The notes under the pieces: generated by a model | Told to the model about the DNA's origin: nothing | What the model saw: the letters and a program-made list of their open reading frames with translations, nothing else | The model's database searches: none | Assembly: GCF_028554725.1 (NCBI RefSeq) | Contig: NC_071668.1 | Span: 57,806,732 to 57,870,731 of the forward strand | Origin: Zeugodacus cucurbitae | Lineage: Eukaryota > Arthropoda > Insecta > Diptera > Tephritidae | Direction of reading: 5' to 3' | DNA: 64,000 nucleotides | Shown: positions 47,820 to 61,215 of the stretch, piece after piece | Position numbering within the stretch: the stretch's first letter is position 1 | Layout: each line of letters starts with the position of its first letter | Made by a program: the position numbers and the translations under genes

Positions 47820-50254
47820 TTAATAAATTCTCAAGGCTACGTCATAAAATAGACAAGATTGAATTATCTGCACTTTCAAAATCAACAAGTTAATGCTAAA
47901 AGTAATGTAATTAAATAAAACTTTTTTTAACAACCTTTTGAAGTTCGAAAGTTAAACACACATAAGTATACATATGTATGTATATAAAGAAGATATGAAT
48001 ATAAACCACCTACACTGCTTTTCATATCTGATTTTGTATGCAGAGTACTTGAGAGTTATAGTCATTAAAAATCGTTTAAATTGTTATTGATATCCGTTGT
48101 GCTTTACACATGCGTACATCCATACGTATCCTTTCAACGCTAGTATGCGGACAAATATAACTGCAAATGAACTTATACGACTGTTAATTAACAACAAAGC
48201 TTTATCAACTAACTCGAAAAGTTTACGAACGCTTATGGCAATCAGAAATTACTGTTACGAGTATGTGGTATATGTATATGCGTTCTTACTTATAAATATT
48301 TGAGTATAATATATAAACAAGTGTGTGTGTGTTCATTTAATGGACATAAATTATCCTTTCAGCGCTAGTATTCCACTGTTATTATGTCCCTTTTGTCCTT
48401 ATGTTTACAATATTTGTGGTCGAAGCTATTAATTTGTAGTTGTATGTATGCAAGTATTTTATAGATGGACACAACTTTACTGAGTTTAGAAATTTTGAAT
48501 ATATTGCAAGTGAAGAAAAAAATAGTAATCATGTAAGGAAGGTGTTCGGGGGTAGTCGACGTTGAAAAATGAACTAGCACGCACGAGAGACCAAAGGATT
48601 GTCACCCGGAGAACCTGTTGAGACGAAAAGCGAGGACAGACCTATTGAAAAGTTGTGAAAAGGTTCCACTATGCCGAGTTATTTCTACAAAAGAATATTA
48701 TTGAAAATCCATACAAAAAATACAAAAACAATTACTCTTTTGGGCGGAAACTATTCCAGAATTACAACGCATCGACTCACATCTCCGCTATTGGCCGTAT
48801 TCCTTGACCCGTGCAACTTCTTTTTTTTTTAAATCGGCACTAGTACAAAATTTTAGTGGAAACTCTCCGCTACGGATTAACTATTAAGTTATAAGTCTTA
48901 ATAAAATGTATAGAAATTGTGGACAAGGCTTTTGTGCTTCAACATGTTTATGTACTTTGCTTTTAAATATTAAACTGCCGATGACTTGGTATTGTGCAAT
49001 TTTAATTACATGTGTTTATAATGGAAATATCCGATCACAATACTAGATAAAAATAAATTGAATCAATGAAGGCAAAAACATCATAAATGTAATTTATTTT
49101 GTTTTGCTTGGGGGATGACTTTTTACAACTTATTGTGAATTAAACAGTAAAAGAAAGAGATTATTTACTGCTGCTGAAATTCGATATTGTAAAATAATTC
49201 AGATACAAAATTAAGAGCACCTTAACAATCAAAATGTTGTACGCGAAAATGTGATTATAATAACATAAATGATCTTCATCGATCTCCAAATAGATCAATT
49301 TTAATTACAAAATACACATTATAGCAGTAGCCTCACTAAAAATGATAGTATAAATTCAAATAATTTTTTTTTTTAGGCAAAGTCATATTAAAGTTACCAG
49401 CTAGTTTGAATTACTATTTTTTAGCGTTTAATTTTACTTAATACCTTTTATTTACTCTTTTATTGTTAGAAAATTGTTAATTAATTAAATTTAAGTCTAT
49501 TGTAAATCTAGAAATTATTAGGTTACAGAACTTTATTGCAGTTGAAGCATAACATATTTTTGAGAACTTCCATACACTAGAAGTGCACTAAAATAAAGTA
49601 ATATGAAAGTGGTATTGAGTACATGTCTCCCGAATATATGTTTGTATGTATGTACAAGTATCCATAAGATTACATACATATATACATATGTATAAATATA
49701 TTGAAAGTATATAACATAGTAATATTTTCAAAAGCAATTAAATATATAAAAAGAATTTTAGCTTTAGAACAGCTCACCTGCATGTCATTACACTAGTGTC
49801 AAGCTCAAACGCCATTTTGTTGTGCCGCAAAGTTTTGATCACCCCATTTCCTTAATGCAAATTTTATATCCGGGTTTTCAATAGAAACAACTATTTAATT
49901 TAACGCAAAGCACATCCAAATACAAACTCAAACTTTAAATTGTAATAAAACATTCTTTTTTCTATTTTGCACATGTTATTTACACATTAATTTCACAATC
50001 CTAAAAGCGATTTAATTCTGCGTTCTTAATTTTTCACTTCTCCGTTAACTATGGCGGAAACAGTAAAAACAATGCTGCCAAATCAATAAAAGAAATAGCA
50101 ACAGAAGTTGTTTTATTTTAACAAATTAAATAACAAATACCTCTAAAAGTTACATATTCATTTTTTTAATATTAAAATTGAAAAATTTTGTTTTTTATGA
50201 CCAAATAATTTCGGTGCTATGCATAAATTAAAAATTATACTTCTATCAATTTTA
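47820..50254. other. Non-coding DNA upstream of Mcm6
   Basis: AT-rich with scattered ATGTATGT microsatellites (47,970-47,985, 49,640-49,690). No coding region seen. The last 200 bp probably contains the Mcm6 promoter. Confidence 0.5.
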
Positions 50255-50262
50255 TTTCCCGC
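50255..50262 (+). promoter_or_regulatory. E2F-type site upstream of Mcm6
   Basis: TTTCCCGC, the classic E2F core, lies 221 bp before the Mcm6 start codon. E2F control of MCM genes is established in flies and mammals. Binding here is inference. Confidence 0.55.
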
Positions 50263-50333
50263 TTCAAGTGCAACGCTTTGGCAGTGCAGCCACGCTTTCA
50301 ATGGCAATGTCAGTGTTATCAGCGTCTTCATGT

Positions 50334-50345
50334 GCGCGCCAAAAC
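50334..50345 (-). promoter_or_regulatory. Second E2F-type site upstream of Mcm6
   Basis: The minus strand reads GTTTTGGCGCGC, matching TTTSGCGC, 138 bp before the start codon. Confidence 0.5.
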
Positions 50346-50482
50346 AAATGCCAGCGCTGTCAAATACAATACAAACATTCATTGCCAATAAGCTGCGGTC
50401 AGCGTGTTTTATATTTAGTGCATAAATAATTAAAATAAGCAACGAATTGCCAAGAAATACGACGCCAATTTGAAGCATTGCA

Positions 50483-53402
50483 ATGGATGTAGCTGACGCA
50501 CAAATTGGACAATTACGCGTAAAGGATGAGGTTGGCTTGCGCTGTCAGAAACTCTTTCAGGATTTCTTAGAGGAGTAAGTGTATTGGCGGTGGTTTTGTG
50601 ACAATATTAATAAATAAACATAAGTGCGATGAACTAAAAAATGTGTGCTTTAGGTTTAAGGAAGACGGTGAAATAAAGTATGTCAAACCAGCAGCAGATT
50701 TGGAATCACCAGATCGTTATACTCTAGAGGTGTCTTTCGACGATGTGGAAAAGTATAATCAGAATTTGGCAACAACAATTATCGAAGAATATTTTCGGTA
50801 AGTTTGTGTGTATGTTTTTTTTTTTTTGTTAAAACAAGCTTTAATTTTTTTAAAATTATTCACTTTATAGCATCTACCCATATCTGTGCCAATCAGTTTC
50901 GAATTTCGTCAAAGATCGTTGTGGTTTAAAGAATGAAAAAGAGTGCTACATCTCATTCACTGACGTGCCCACGCGCCATAAAGTACGTGATTTAACAACA
51001 TCAAAAATTGGCACATTGATACGCATATCTGGTCAGGTAGTGCGTACACATCCAGTGCATCCAGAACTTGTTACCGGCACATTCATGTGTATGGATTGCC
51101 AAACTGAAATACGCAATGTGGAGCAACAATTTAAGTTTACCAATCCAACAATTTGTCGTAATCCTGTATGCAGTAATCGGCGTCGCTTCATGCTGGATGT
51201 GGAGAAGTCACTTTTTGTGGATTTTCAAAAAATACGCATACAAGAAACACAATCAGAGTTGCCGCGTGGTTGTATACCACGTTCAGTGGAAATCATTCTG
51301 CGTTCGGAATTGGTGGAAACTGTGCAAGCGGGCGATCGTTATGATTTTACCGGCACATTAATTGTAGTGCCCGACGTGGGTGTATTAAATATGCCGGGCG
51401 CCAAAGCGGATATGGGTTCGCGGCACAAGCCGGGAGATGGACCCGAGGGTGTTTCGGGTTTAAAAGAATTGGGCACACGTGAACTCAACTATCGCATGTC
51501 TTTCTTGGCGTGCAGCGTACAAACAACAACAGCGCGTTTTGGTGGCACAGATTTGCCTATGTCCGAGGTAACGGCAGAAGATATGAAAAAACAAATGACT
51601 GATGCAGAGTGGAATAAGGTGTACGAAATGTCTAAGGATCGTAATTTGTATAACCATCTCATCACGAGTCTGTTTCCCTCGATCTACGGCAATGATGAGG
51701 TCAAGCGTGGTGTGTTGTTGCAGTTATTTGGTGGTGTTGGCAAGACTACGCATGAAAGTAAGTATTTTTTCTACTTTTTTTTTAATATTTTATACTTTTT
51801 TTAATATATTATATTTTTTTATATTTTACATTTTTTTTTTTTTATTGTAGTATTTTATTTTTTTTTTATATCTTATATTTTTTTAATATTTTATCATTTT
51901 TCTTTTTAAATATTTTATATATATTATTTTTTTTTAAATCGTATTTATTTTTTAATATTTTATATTTTTTAATATTTTATATTTTTTTATCATTTATCTT
52001 TTTTTTTAATATTTCATAATTTTTTTTTTTATTTACAGAAACAACTTTGCGTGGCGATGTCAATGTATGCATTGTAGGTGATCCCAGTACGGCGAAGTCA
52101 CAATTTCTGCGTCAAGTCGCCGACTTTTCGCCACGCGCTGTCTACACTTCTGGCAAAGCTTCTTCGGCAGCGGGTCTTACTGCCGCTGTGGTGCGTGATG
52201 AGGAGAGTTTCGATTTTGTCATCGAAGCCGGTGCGCTTATGTTGGCCGACAATGGCATCTGTTGCATTGATGAATTCGATAAAATGGATCCACGCGATCA
52301 AGTGGCCATACACGAAGCTATGGAACAGCAAACAATTTCCATAGCAAAAGCCGGTGTACGCGCCACCTTAAATGCACGCACTTCAATTTTGGCTGCCGCC
52401 AACCCGATAAACGGACGTTATGACCGTACCAAGAGTTTGCAACAGAATATACAATTATCTGCGCCAATTATGTCACGTTTCGATCTATTCTTCATACTCG
52501 TCGACGAATGCAATGAAGTGGTGGACTATGCAATCGCACGCAAAATTGTCGATTTACACTCGAACATTGAAGAGTCAGTGGAGTGTGCATACACACGCGA
52601 AGAAGTGCTGCGCTACATAACCTTCGCGCGTCAATTCAAACCGATTATTGGGCAGGAGGCAATGAAGCTGCTGGTGGAGAACTATGGTCACTTGAGACAA
52701 CGTGACACGGGTATTGCCGGCCGCAGCACATGGCGTATCACAGTACGTCAACTGGAGTCCATGATACGCCTGAGCGAAGCAATGGCCAAACTTGAGTGCA
52801 TGAACGAAGTGCAAGAACGACACGTTAAAGAAGCTTATCGCTTGTTGAACAAATCAATTATACGTGTTGAGCAGCCCGATATACATTTGGACGATGACGA
52901 GGGCAATGAGGATGCCTATGTGGGTGATGTGGACATGGGTGATAATGCCGGTACTGCGAATGGCGCGAATAATACGATTGCCACAGAGGGTGCAGAAATG
53001 GAAGAAGGCATTGAGGCAAGTGGTAGCCAGTTGCAAAAGAAAAAGCTCACATTATCGTTTGAGGATTACAAAAATCTATCAACTATGTTGGTATTACATA
53101 TGCGTAATGAGGAGGCACGCTGCGAAACAGAAGGCATCGATTCGGGTATGAAACGCAGCGATGTGGTTACATGGTATTTGGAACAAGTCGCCGATCAGAT
53201 CGAATCCGAAGAGGAACTTATCTCACGCAAACATTTAATTGAGAAAGTTATCGATCGTTTGATATACCACGATCAAGTGATTATACCATTGAAGACAACC
53301 GAATTGCGACAACCCGGTAAAAGTCCGCGTCGTCCCGATGATGAAAGCGAGGAACCAGACGATCCCCTGTTGGTCGTGCATCCCAATTATATTGTTGAAT
53401 AG
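50483..53402 (+). CDS. Mcm6: DNA replication licensing factor MCM6
   Basis: MCM6 is one of six subunits of the MCM2-7 ring that is loaded at origins and, with CDC45 and GINS, unwinds DNA as an ATP-driven helicase in the nucleus. Exons: 50,483-50,574; 50,654-50,797; 50,871-51,757; 52,039-53,402. All introns are GT-AG and the joined frame is 828 codons, close to the roughly 817 of the Drosophila protein. The start [18 protein letters not shown] matches the fly N-terminus. A C4 zinc motif sits at C152, C155, C174 and C179. Walker A GDPSTAKS is 388-395, Walker B CIDEF 450-454 and the arginine-finger SRFD begins at 520. An acidic linker near 670-725 precedes a C-terminal winged-helix region. All key residues are present, so it should be functional. 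It converges with PCNA. Confidence 0.98.
51775..52036. repeat. Low-complexity Mcm6 intron 3
   Basis: The intron from 51,758 to 52,038 is almost entirely T-runs with TAATATTTTATA units repeated at irregular spacing of about 20-30 bp. It ends in a long T-tract and ATTTACAG. Confidence 0.9.
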
Positions 53403-53548
53403 CGTGTTGTCGTTTAGACGTTCCAAATCAATTTTATTACATTTTTTTCATACAAACAATTTAATGTTAAATAGAATTAAGTTTTATGTTATCGTATGCA
53501 TTTTATTTCGAACATTGCGCGTTAAAAATCCGTTAGCTGTGGAGTACA

Positions 53549-53554
53549 AATAAA
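53549..53554 (+). terminator. Mcm6 poly(A) signal
   Basis: AATAAA lies 147 bp after the Mcm6 stop codon, in the 589-bp gap to the PCNA stop. Confidence 0.6.
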
Positions 53555-53991
53555 GAAATTTCCAAAAAAAAAATATTTTTTGGTCGTGTTAAAAAATATT
53601 TTCGAAATCTCTACTCTTACGGAGTTATTTGTTGTCAATCTAAAGATATTTTGGAGTTCTCTTAAACGGAATTGTACTTTAAAAGTGTCACTCAAAATCA
53701 AATCTCACTTTAAAAGCGTTCCTTTAATCTTCCAATTGGCTCAGAAGCCTAAATTTCTCACATTTTACAGAACTATCCTATTGAAAGATTACAAAACACA
53801 AAATTGTACTCAATATGTATATGAAATTTATTTTGCAAATATCTATTGCTACACTTCATAAATGAGATGTAAGCAACAGCACTGTGACGTACTAAATAGT
53901 TTAGTGCTTAAAATTAGTTAATATTTAATAGTTTCTTACATCAAATCGGAAAGTTAAGATACACCAATACCCGATATATTCGCATACACAA

Positions 53992-54837
<846 letters not shown>

Positions 54838-55000
54838 TGTGACGGTTTATTGTGATTGTGAAGATTTATAAAGCGAAATATACACAAATACTGGAATTAA
54901 TTGCTAGCGTGAGATTTCACAACCAAACGACACGATGTAAATTTTTGAAATGATCACACACTTTTGCAAATTTGCACAAGAAATGCAGGCAAAACGCTTG

Positions 55001-55013
55001 TTTTGGCGCCAAA
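55001..55013 (-). promoter_or_regulatory. Palindromic E2F site upstream of PCNA
   Basis: TTTTGGCGCCAAA contains the perfect 12-bp palindrome TTTGGCGCCAAA, a strong E2F consensus, 164 bp upstream of the PCNA ATG and between the divergent PCNA and MADF-BESS genes. E2F control of PCNA is established in Drosophila. Confidence 0.7.
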
Positions 55014-55458
55014 TGTCAAAATGTAGAGAACGTCAGCTGGTTTGGCAGTTTTGGCGACATCTGGTGTTTAATAGCAAAGTGGGTAATTTAGTTAGGAGAT
55101 TAGAAGTTTAATAAAAATTGCTAATAAATATAGAATAAATTAATTTAAAAATTATTAATTTTTACCATTTTGATTTAACATTTTTTAAATAGTTGAAAAT
55201 CAGCATGATTTTGCTAAATCACTATAGTTATTTCCAAAGGCCTACAGGGCTCTTTACCTCAGTCCGGCAACACATTCGCAAGTTTCCAATTGCATTTATT
55301 TGTTATTGCCATATTTTCGTTTCCTTTTATCATTGTTTTCGCATAATTTGCCGGATTTGAAGCGTACCTCTTGGCATTATTTATTTTTATTGCGAAGTAA
55401 ATATCGAATTCCAATTGCTTACTTAACGGAAAATTATATTTATTATTATTTTAAAGTG

Positions 55459-57296
55459 ATGGCGAATGATTATTATGCAAACGTAACTGGCACGCCTTCC
55501 TGTTCATCATCACGCTGGCTCACTGAAGAGGTTTTCAAACTGATCGATATGGTGCAACACGATGAAGCCATTTATAACCCGCGCCACAAATACTACTTTT
55601 GTCGGCCATATGTAGAGAATTTCTGGCGTGAAGTTGATCAAAAACTCGAGAAGAATCGTAAGTAGATGAAATTCTCAAGAATTGCGCAGTTATAGAAGTT
55701 TGTTGCTGTACTGTCCAAAATTTCGTTTCAGCTGGAGCCAGTCTTGCAAAATGGACTAATTTGCGTATATCCTTTCGACGCGAATATACAAATTATCTGG
55801 AAGAAAAGGTGCCGCCATGCTGGACTTATTTTGATCGCATGTTTTTTCTGCATCCTTATCTAAGAAAGTAAGTGTATTTAAAATTCTATATTATTGTTAA
55901 TTAAATATGAAATTATATTATAGTATAAAATTATTGTTTTAATTAATATTTTCATAGAAAACATTCACAACCCAAATCATTGGACTCACAAGTACAAGAC
56001 GCATTAGTACGTATCAGCTCTTTATCAGATCGTTTACAACGTGAACGTACAGCAGCAGTGGCCGCAAATGCCGCAGCTGCTCTTAGCGGTAGTAACGTGA
56101 CAAGCGATGTACACTCTTCACTATTACATACGCAACAATCGCATCAGCAACCAATTGATAATTATTTAGAATACTTTGATGATGCCGAACCGAATAATTC
56201 CGACGATTTGGAAGATGTTATAGATGATGAGCAACGTACACGCTTTCGTCATGCAGATCCCCATATACATACACTCAATAATGATATAAAATCTGAATGC
56301 GATGATGTTAAATCGGATGTTGATGATTATGAGCCAGAAATCGCCGTACGACATGAAGAAGAAGATAATGAACTTGAAGAAATGGAAATGCGTAATTTTA
56401 TGATGGATTCATACGCCAGTAGTAGCACCGCTATACCATTAGAAGATCGGCGTGCACAATTACGCATGCAGCAGTTTATGCGTTTGCAAACACGCTCGTA
56501 CCAAGATGAGTTTCGTATCAAGCGTCCTCGCTCGCAGGATAGCATAAGTAGCACACATGCGATTAGTAGCGGTGCTGGTGGCAGCGCAAATATACCTACT
56601 ACCGGTAGTAGTAGTTTACATACTAATCCACATCCCAGTGCTCCTCCTATACCTGTTAGTGCAGGTGGACATACACGCATGCATAGCTCTACAGCCAGCA
56701 CAGCAACAGCACATACAAATGTGTCCTTAGTACGACCAACCCTAGCCAAACCTATGGAATTAGTTAGCACTACCACAAGCAATGCTGGCCCTGTTGGACT
56801 CAGTGTTGGCGCTGGCGTTAGTACAGGCAATACACTGACAAATAATCCAAATAACGATGCAGATGTGAATGCCAGTAGCACATCAAGTATAAGTAACCAG
56901 TTGCCAACAACTTCGTCCGCAATAAGTCACCAGCATCAGCGGCACTCAAGTGCTAGTCATCACAATCACAATTATAGTCATCATAGTGCTGGCGGCAGCG
57001 CTAATGCGCATCATCGTCTAGAAATTGCATCAATATCGTCGGGTACTGTTGGTGCTGGCTTGAGTACCAGCGGTGTTGCAAATGCAAACGTGTCGGTGTC
57101 CACATTAATGAATGCCACTAATTCCGCCACGAGTGCGCCGCAGTCACATGTGGAGTTGTGTGATTGCAAAACCGATCCGGATGCTATGTTCCTTATGAGT
57201 TTGCTGCCTGATATACAAAAATTAAACGGGCGTGATCGTGGAAAAATTAAAATCGCATTTCAAAACATACTGCAGGATTACCTGTATCCTGATTAG
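55459..57296 (+). CDS. MADF-BESS domain protein
   Basis: Exons: 55,459-55,657; 55,732-55,867; 55,958-57,296. GT-AG introns and a joined frame of 557 codons. Residues about 20-112 form a MADF domain, a Myb/SANT-like DNA-binding fold (RWLTEEVFKLIDMVQHDEAIY, FWREVDQKL, LAKWTNLRISFRREY). The last 40 residues form a BESS motif (DPDAMFLMSLLPDIQKLN, IKIAFQNILQDYL), which mediates protein-protein contacts in Adf1-like insect regulators. Between them is a long, probably disordered Ser/Thr/Ala/Gly-rich linker with acidic patches (120-160) and a His-rich stretch near 320-340. Likely role: sequence-specific transcription factor or chromatin cofactor. The start codon chosen gives the MADF domain a short leader; the frame is open further upstream, so the true start could lie earlier. 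The orthologue in Drosophila was not identified. Confidence 0.9.
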
Positions 57297-58519
57297 GAGA
57301 GCCTACTCGCAGGCAGTTGCTGTTAAAACGTGGAAAATCTTTCTGAAGTTACTTTCAACGAAAGGTGTGTTACTATGAGCCTCAAAATTACTAACTTCCA
57401 ATTTCGTTACTTACTTTATTTTTTATTATTTCTTACAGATGATTGATTTTGTGTGTGAAGTGTAATAATTTGCAAAAGAATATTGTTGAAAAAGCGCTGA
57501 AAAATTGTATGCACTTACAAGTGTTTAACTGGATTGCTGGCATAACCGGTAAATTTTACAAGTGTAAGCTTATCCTAGTTATTGTTATATTAAGTTAGGC
57601 ACTACGTTTAGTGTTTTATCAACAGTCCTTCAAATTACTTATATATGTGGCACACATAATTCACCTTAAATATTCGGTAGTTTAATAACTTAAAATATTA
57701 TCGAAAATGTGATGCTTGATTAAATCTTAGTGAATATGTAAACCCTGCAGTAAATAATTAGGCAATTCACAAAGTCTGTTAAAGTGGAATATTTTCAACA
57801 ATTTTTTTTTTTTTTTAATATTGCGAATAACTTACAATAGTATTGTAATACTTATTCAGGCAATCAGTTAAGTGCTTATTTTATTGTTATATTTGCATAA
57901 AAAAACATAAATAAGCTACTTTGTGAATTGTCTACTTGAGAGACCTTAAGTTAAATAATAGCTTTTTTGTATAATACATTTCATACTTTTAGCCATTGCA
58001 GCTACATATATGCAATGACATATGAAGATATATTATTTTTTTACTTGAAATCTATTTATTCATTTTATATACGTATATATTTTTTTCTATAATTTTAATT
58101 ACAAGAAATAACTGTTATAATCTTTGTGGATATATATTTTATAGTGCAACAGTTGATTCCTTATTTCTGTTTCCGATTTTTGATAATTTTTTTCCATTTT
58201 AATTTTACAAAAATGTAAAACAAACAGAACTGCAGACGTGAGAACGCAGATACGCTGATTAAGTGTGCGAATTTCATATTTAAGTCGCGTTCGAACGTTT
58301 TTAAAAATATTCCGCTAATTTCAAAGAGAGAAACCCAGTTGGTTTGGATGGTTAAATTGAATTTTTTTTACAATTTATTTTTTAAATATTCAGCCTTATT
58401 GTAAACTTCATGTGAACAGCATTCCCAATGAAAATAACTCACACATTTTTGTTTTTCGTATCAAGAACTTCACATGTGAAAATCCTCACATCTTGGAAAA
58501 TTTTCATGTTATATAATAT
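57297..58519. other. 3' UTR region and non-coding DNA
   Basis: It likely includes the 3' UTR of the MADF-BESS gene. A GT-AG-like 3' UTR intron (57,364-57,438) is possible but unsupported. No coding region. Confidence 0.5.
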
Positions 58520-59236
58520 TACGTTCATTGGTTCTTTCTATAATATTACGTGCGCATGTATGAACTTGATTAAATTTGCTTTCTGAGGAACCTTCTACCG
58601 CGGAACGGGTGGATATCCAGCATATCCTATGAAAAAATAAAATTTACAAACTGATTGAAAGATTTTATTAATAATGTACCTAGCAACCAAACGTTTCTGG
58701 TACCTCGCGTATAATCCTGCTCCATTGAAATCCTGGACTTGTGTTCCAGGGTGTGTAGCATCAACAAAAAAATTTAAACTAATTGCTCGCTTCTCTTCTG
58801 TAGTAGGCCATTTTATCCATTGATTACAGAGGCACGACTCAAATACATCCAGTACTTCAGAAAGGATTTGACTGAAGCTTGTCTGGGACGCCTTTTTGAT
58901 AGGCACCTTCACCAAAACATCGCAAGCAAGCTGAAAGCTTTACGACGCTGTCTATTGCGAAACGTTTCCTCACCACTGGTAACCCATTGTGCAACACATC
59001 CAAGAAATATTTGAATGTAGGCTTATTTATTCTGTACAACTGGTGGAAACTATACAAATATGCACAAATGTGTGTGTATTTCTTGAGTAATATTGCTTTC
59101 CTTTTTACCTTGTATTGGGTAAATCTAGAGGATTGGACTTGTCGCGTAAAATCCTTCTGGACATTCGTTCAATTAACTGCTGGCTAGTATTATTTTCTTC
59201 TTCAATCAAGCTAAGCCGGAAGTAAACACTAATCAT
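58520..59236 (-). pseudogene. PIF/Harbinger transposase (HARBI1-like), decayed
   Basis: The minus strand from ATG 59,236 reads MISVYFRLSLIEEEN then RRILRDKSNPLDLPN (exon 1, to 59,109). A 59-bp intron with GTAAAA and TATAG ends is followed by SFHQLYRINKPTFKYFLDVL. Next come VKLSACLRCFGEGAYQKGV, a frameshift, SQTSFSQILSEVLDVFE, NQWIKWPTTEEKR, and, after deletions, GYAGYPP and ARNIIERTNER. These follow the HARBI1 order: N-terminal helices, a GDSGYP-like catalytic block and the ARNxIER segment. The first catalytic Asp block (CVDGTH) is reduced to FVDATH. It cannot be active. Confidence 0.85.
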
Positions 59237-60041
59237 GTTAATTTTTATTTTTAATGCAAAATACTACACTTAAAAACCAGCAAGAAAGACTTTCTATGCT
59301 AACAATTTGAAAAAAAAAAAAAAACATTAGTGACAAATTGCTGAAGTTCACAATAACATAATCGAAATTCGAATATAAGTATTTTTTCACACGAAAATAA
59401 TGAAACGAAATTTCTTTCGTGTGGACATTCCGTCACGTTCAGCTTCTAATGCATGCTTCTGTGGCATGATTGTATTCGAATTACAATTATTAGGGTAGAC
59501 ACCCATAACTCGCGCTACCATTTTGGGTAATTGGAAATCTAACTGCGCTTTCACGTCATAACTCTTCCCCTCCTAAGTGAGGGACGTCCTCGAACCTTCT
59601 GGTTTGCATTTGCGTGATGTTTTCTACTACCTTTAAATTTCTATAAAAAAAATTATGACAAGCAAAACTCCTATGATGGCCAGTACGTTTAGGATAACTG
59701 ATCAATCCTGTCTTATGTCTATAATATAAAAATGAATCGCAAACAGTGCTGCCAACTTTTGACCAGAAAAAAAGCTGTTTTTGACGGGAAGAATGGAGAA
59801 AACAGCTAAAAAAATCTAAAAACAAATGTGTCAAAAATAAGAAAAAATGTCTAAACAAAAAATTAACAATTTATTAAGTTAATTTTTGTTTAAAAGATTT
59901 CCATTAATTTATCTATATCGTCTTGGTCTGTCACATTTTCGTATGACATATTCATGCCTATCATCTGCAGATGTTTTACAGGCACTTCATAGTCGACGCA
60001 GCATTTTCCTATCCTTCGTAATCCCTTTCTGTATATTAAAA
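59237..60041. other. Unassigned DNA left of the Helitron
   Basis: It contains a 9-bp inverted repeat CACACGAAA/TTTCGTGTG near 59,388-59,424. A minus-strand, coding-looking stretch at 59,890-60,010 (CCVDYEVPVKHLQMIG, VTDQDDIDKLMEIF) resembles the tail of a CENP-B/pogo-type DDE protein but was not identified. Confidence 0.4.
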
Positions 60042-61215
60042 CTAGTTGACCCGGCAAACGTTGTTTTGCCATATAAATTATTTTCCCGGCTTTCGCCAAC
60101 AATCACAACTGCAACCTCATCTATTGTTGGAACGTTAAATTGGCGTTCATGCGTTCCAGTAGGTCGTTTATCCGCTCTGATCACGACTTTATAGTCATCA
60201 TTTGGCATGCGATCCAACGCAGTTTGGAATAACCGAACCAATGCATGATGTTCATGAAGCAGCTGCTGAAAATCGCGAAGAATTCCTCTTCTCATTTCCG
60301 TATTGATTGTTTGGCGCTGATCAAGTTGATGTTCAACATTGCCCATGAAGTAAATTTGAAGGAATTTATGTTGTGCGTCTTCAAGTGGTAGCAATGATCC
60401 AATTCGATGGTGAATTTGGCCTTGGATCTGTAGAGTCAATTTCGAAATTAGATTCAATATTTTTTGTGCATCAAAAGAAAATGATCGTTTAATTTATTAC
60501 CTTGAATGTCGGATTGAATCCGCTTTCATGAATAATATCTGCCCCAAATGAAGTCATTTGAAAGCATCCGTTGTATTTCTGAGCGTTCGATAGAAAATGA
60601 CGTGATTCTGGTGTTTCATCAGTAAGCAAAGAACGCAATGGCTCTGTTAGCAAAAGCAATGGTGGTAATTTAACCTTGCCACTGAAACAGCACAGTCCAG
60701 TTGTTTCTCCAGCGAACTTCAATGCACCGCAGTGGTTGCACACAACCTCCATTGGGTGAATTTTAACGGAAGGATGCGAGCTGTAGTTAATTCTGCAATC
60801 GTAATGAAACGCTACTCAATCCACATCAACAATTGAAGCACTTCTTCTTATGCGTTGATTTAGATTATCACGTTGTTGAGTTGTTTCATTTGCCCGACGA
60901 TTTCTCATTGTTAACTGAGCCATTTCATTTTCCGCCTGTCTTTCTTCTTGTGTTTGTGATGCACGAAGTCGGGCCATACTAACACGGCGCTGTTCTCGTG
61001 CGTTTCTCGTAGCCCTTCTGCAAAGTTGTATCGGCATACCTCTAAATATCGTCAGTTTCGAAAAATCGAATTCAACTGGTGGTATAACTCCTTTCTTTAG
61101 CGAATTTATGGCAAACTCCAAATCATTAAGCAATTCTGTTGCTTTGGCGTTATTACTTTGGGAATGACTTGTTCACCCTTTGTAAATCGCAAAGAATTGG
61201 CTTTAAAAATAACAA
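60042..61215 (-). mobile_element. Helitron, internally deleted, 3' end intact
   Basis: The 3' terminus on the minus strand is the hairpin GGCAAA-ACAACG-TTTGCC, then GGGTCAACTAG and T: the hairpin-plus-CTAG|T signature of Helitrons. The 5' end should be A|TC and is not certain; one candidate is TCTCTATTTG near 61,215. Between them lies only the N-terminal third of the Rep/helicase gene, so HUH nuclease and helicase domains are gone. It separates the gypsy-type protease fragment from sequence further left. Confidence 0.85.
60060..61060 (-). pseudogene. Helitron Rep/helicase, N-terminal part
   Basis: It begins near MPIQLCRRATRNAREQRRV, a basic, Arg/Glu/Gln-rich leader, and runs to SIVDVD, where TGA (60,814-60,816) replaces an expected Trp. 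It continues VAFHYDCRINYSSHPSVKI, VCNHCGALKFAGETTGLCC (Cys motif), KVKLPPLLLL, NGCFQMTSFGADI and GFNPTFK. An in-phase 73-bp intron (60,428-60,500, GTAATA...CTACAG) separates FK from IQGQIHHRIGSLLP, followed by FLQIYFMGNVEHQLDQR, VRLFQTALDRMPNDDYKVVI and VPTIDEVAVVIVG. The frame then enters the deletion junction and the terminal hairpin. Known Helitron proteins have these blocks ahead of the HUH nuclease. Confidence 0.88.

Noticed and set aside
56327..56881. 184-codon minus-strand frame
   Set aside because: Shadow of the MADF-BESS exon 3 on the other strand.
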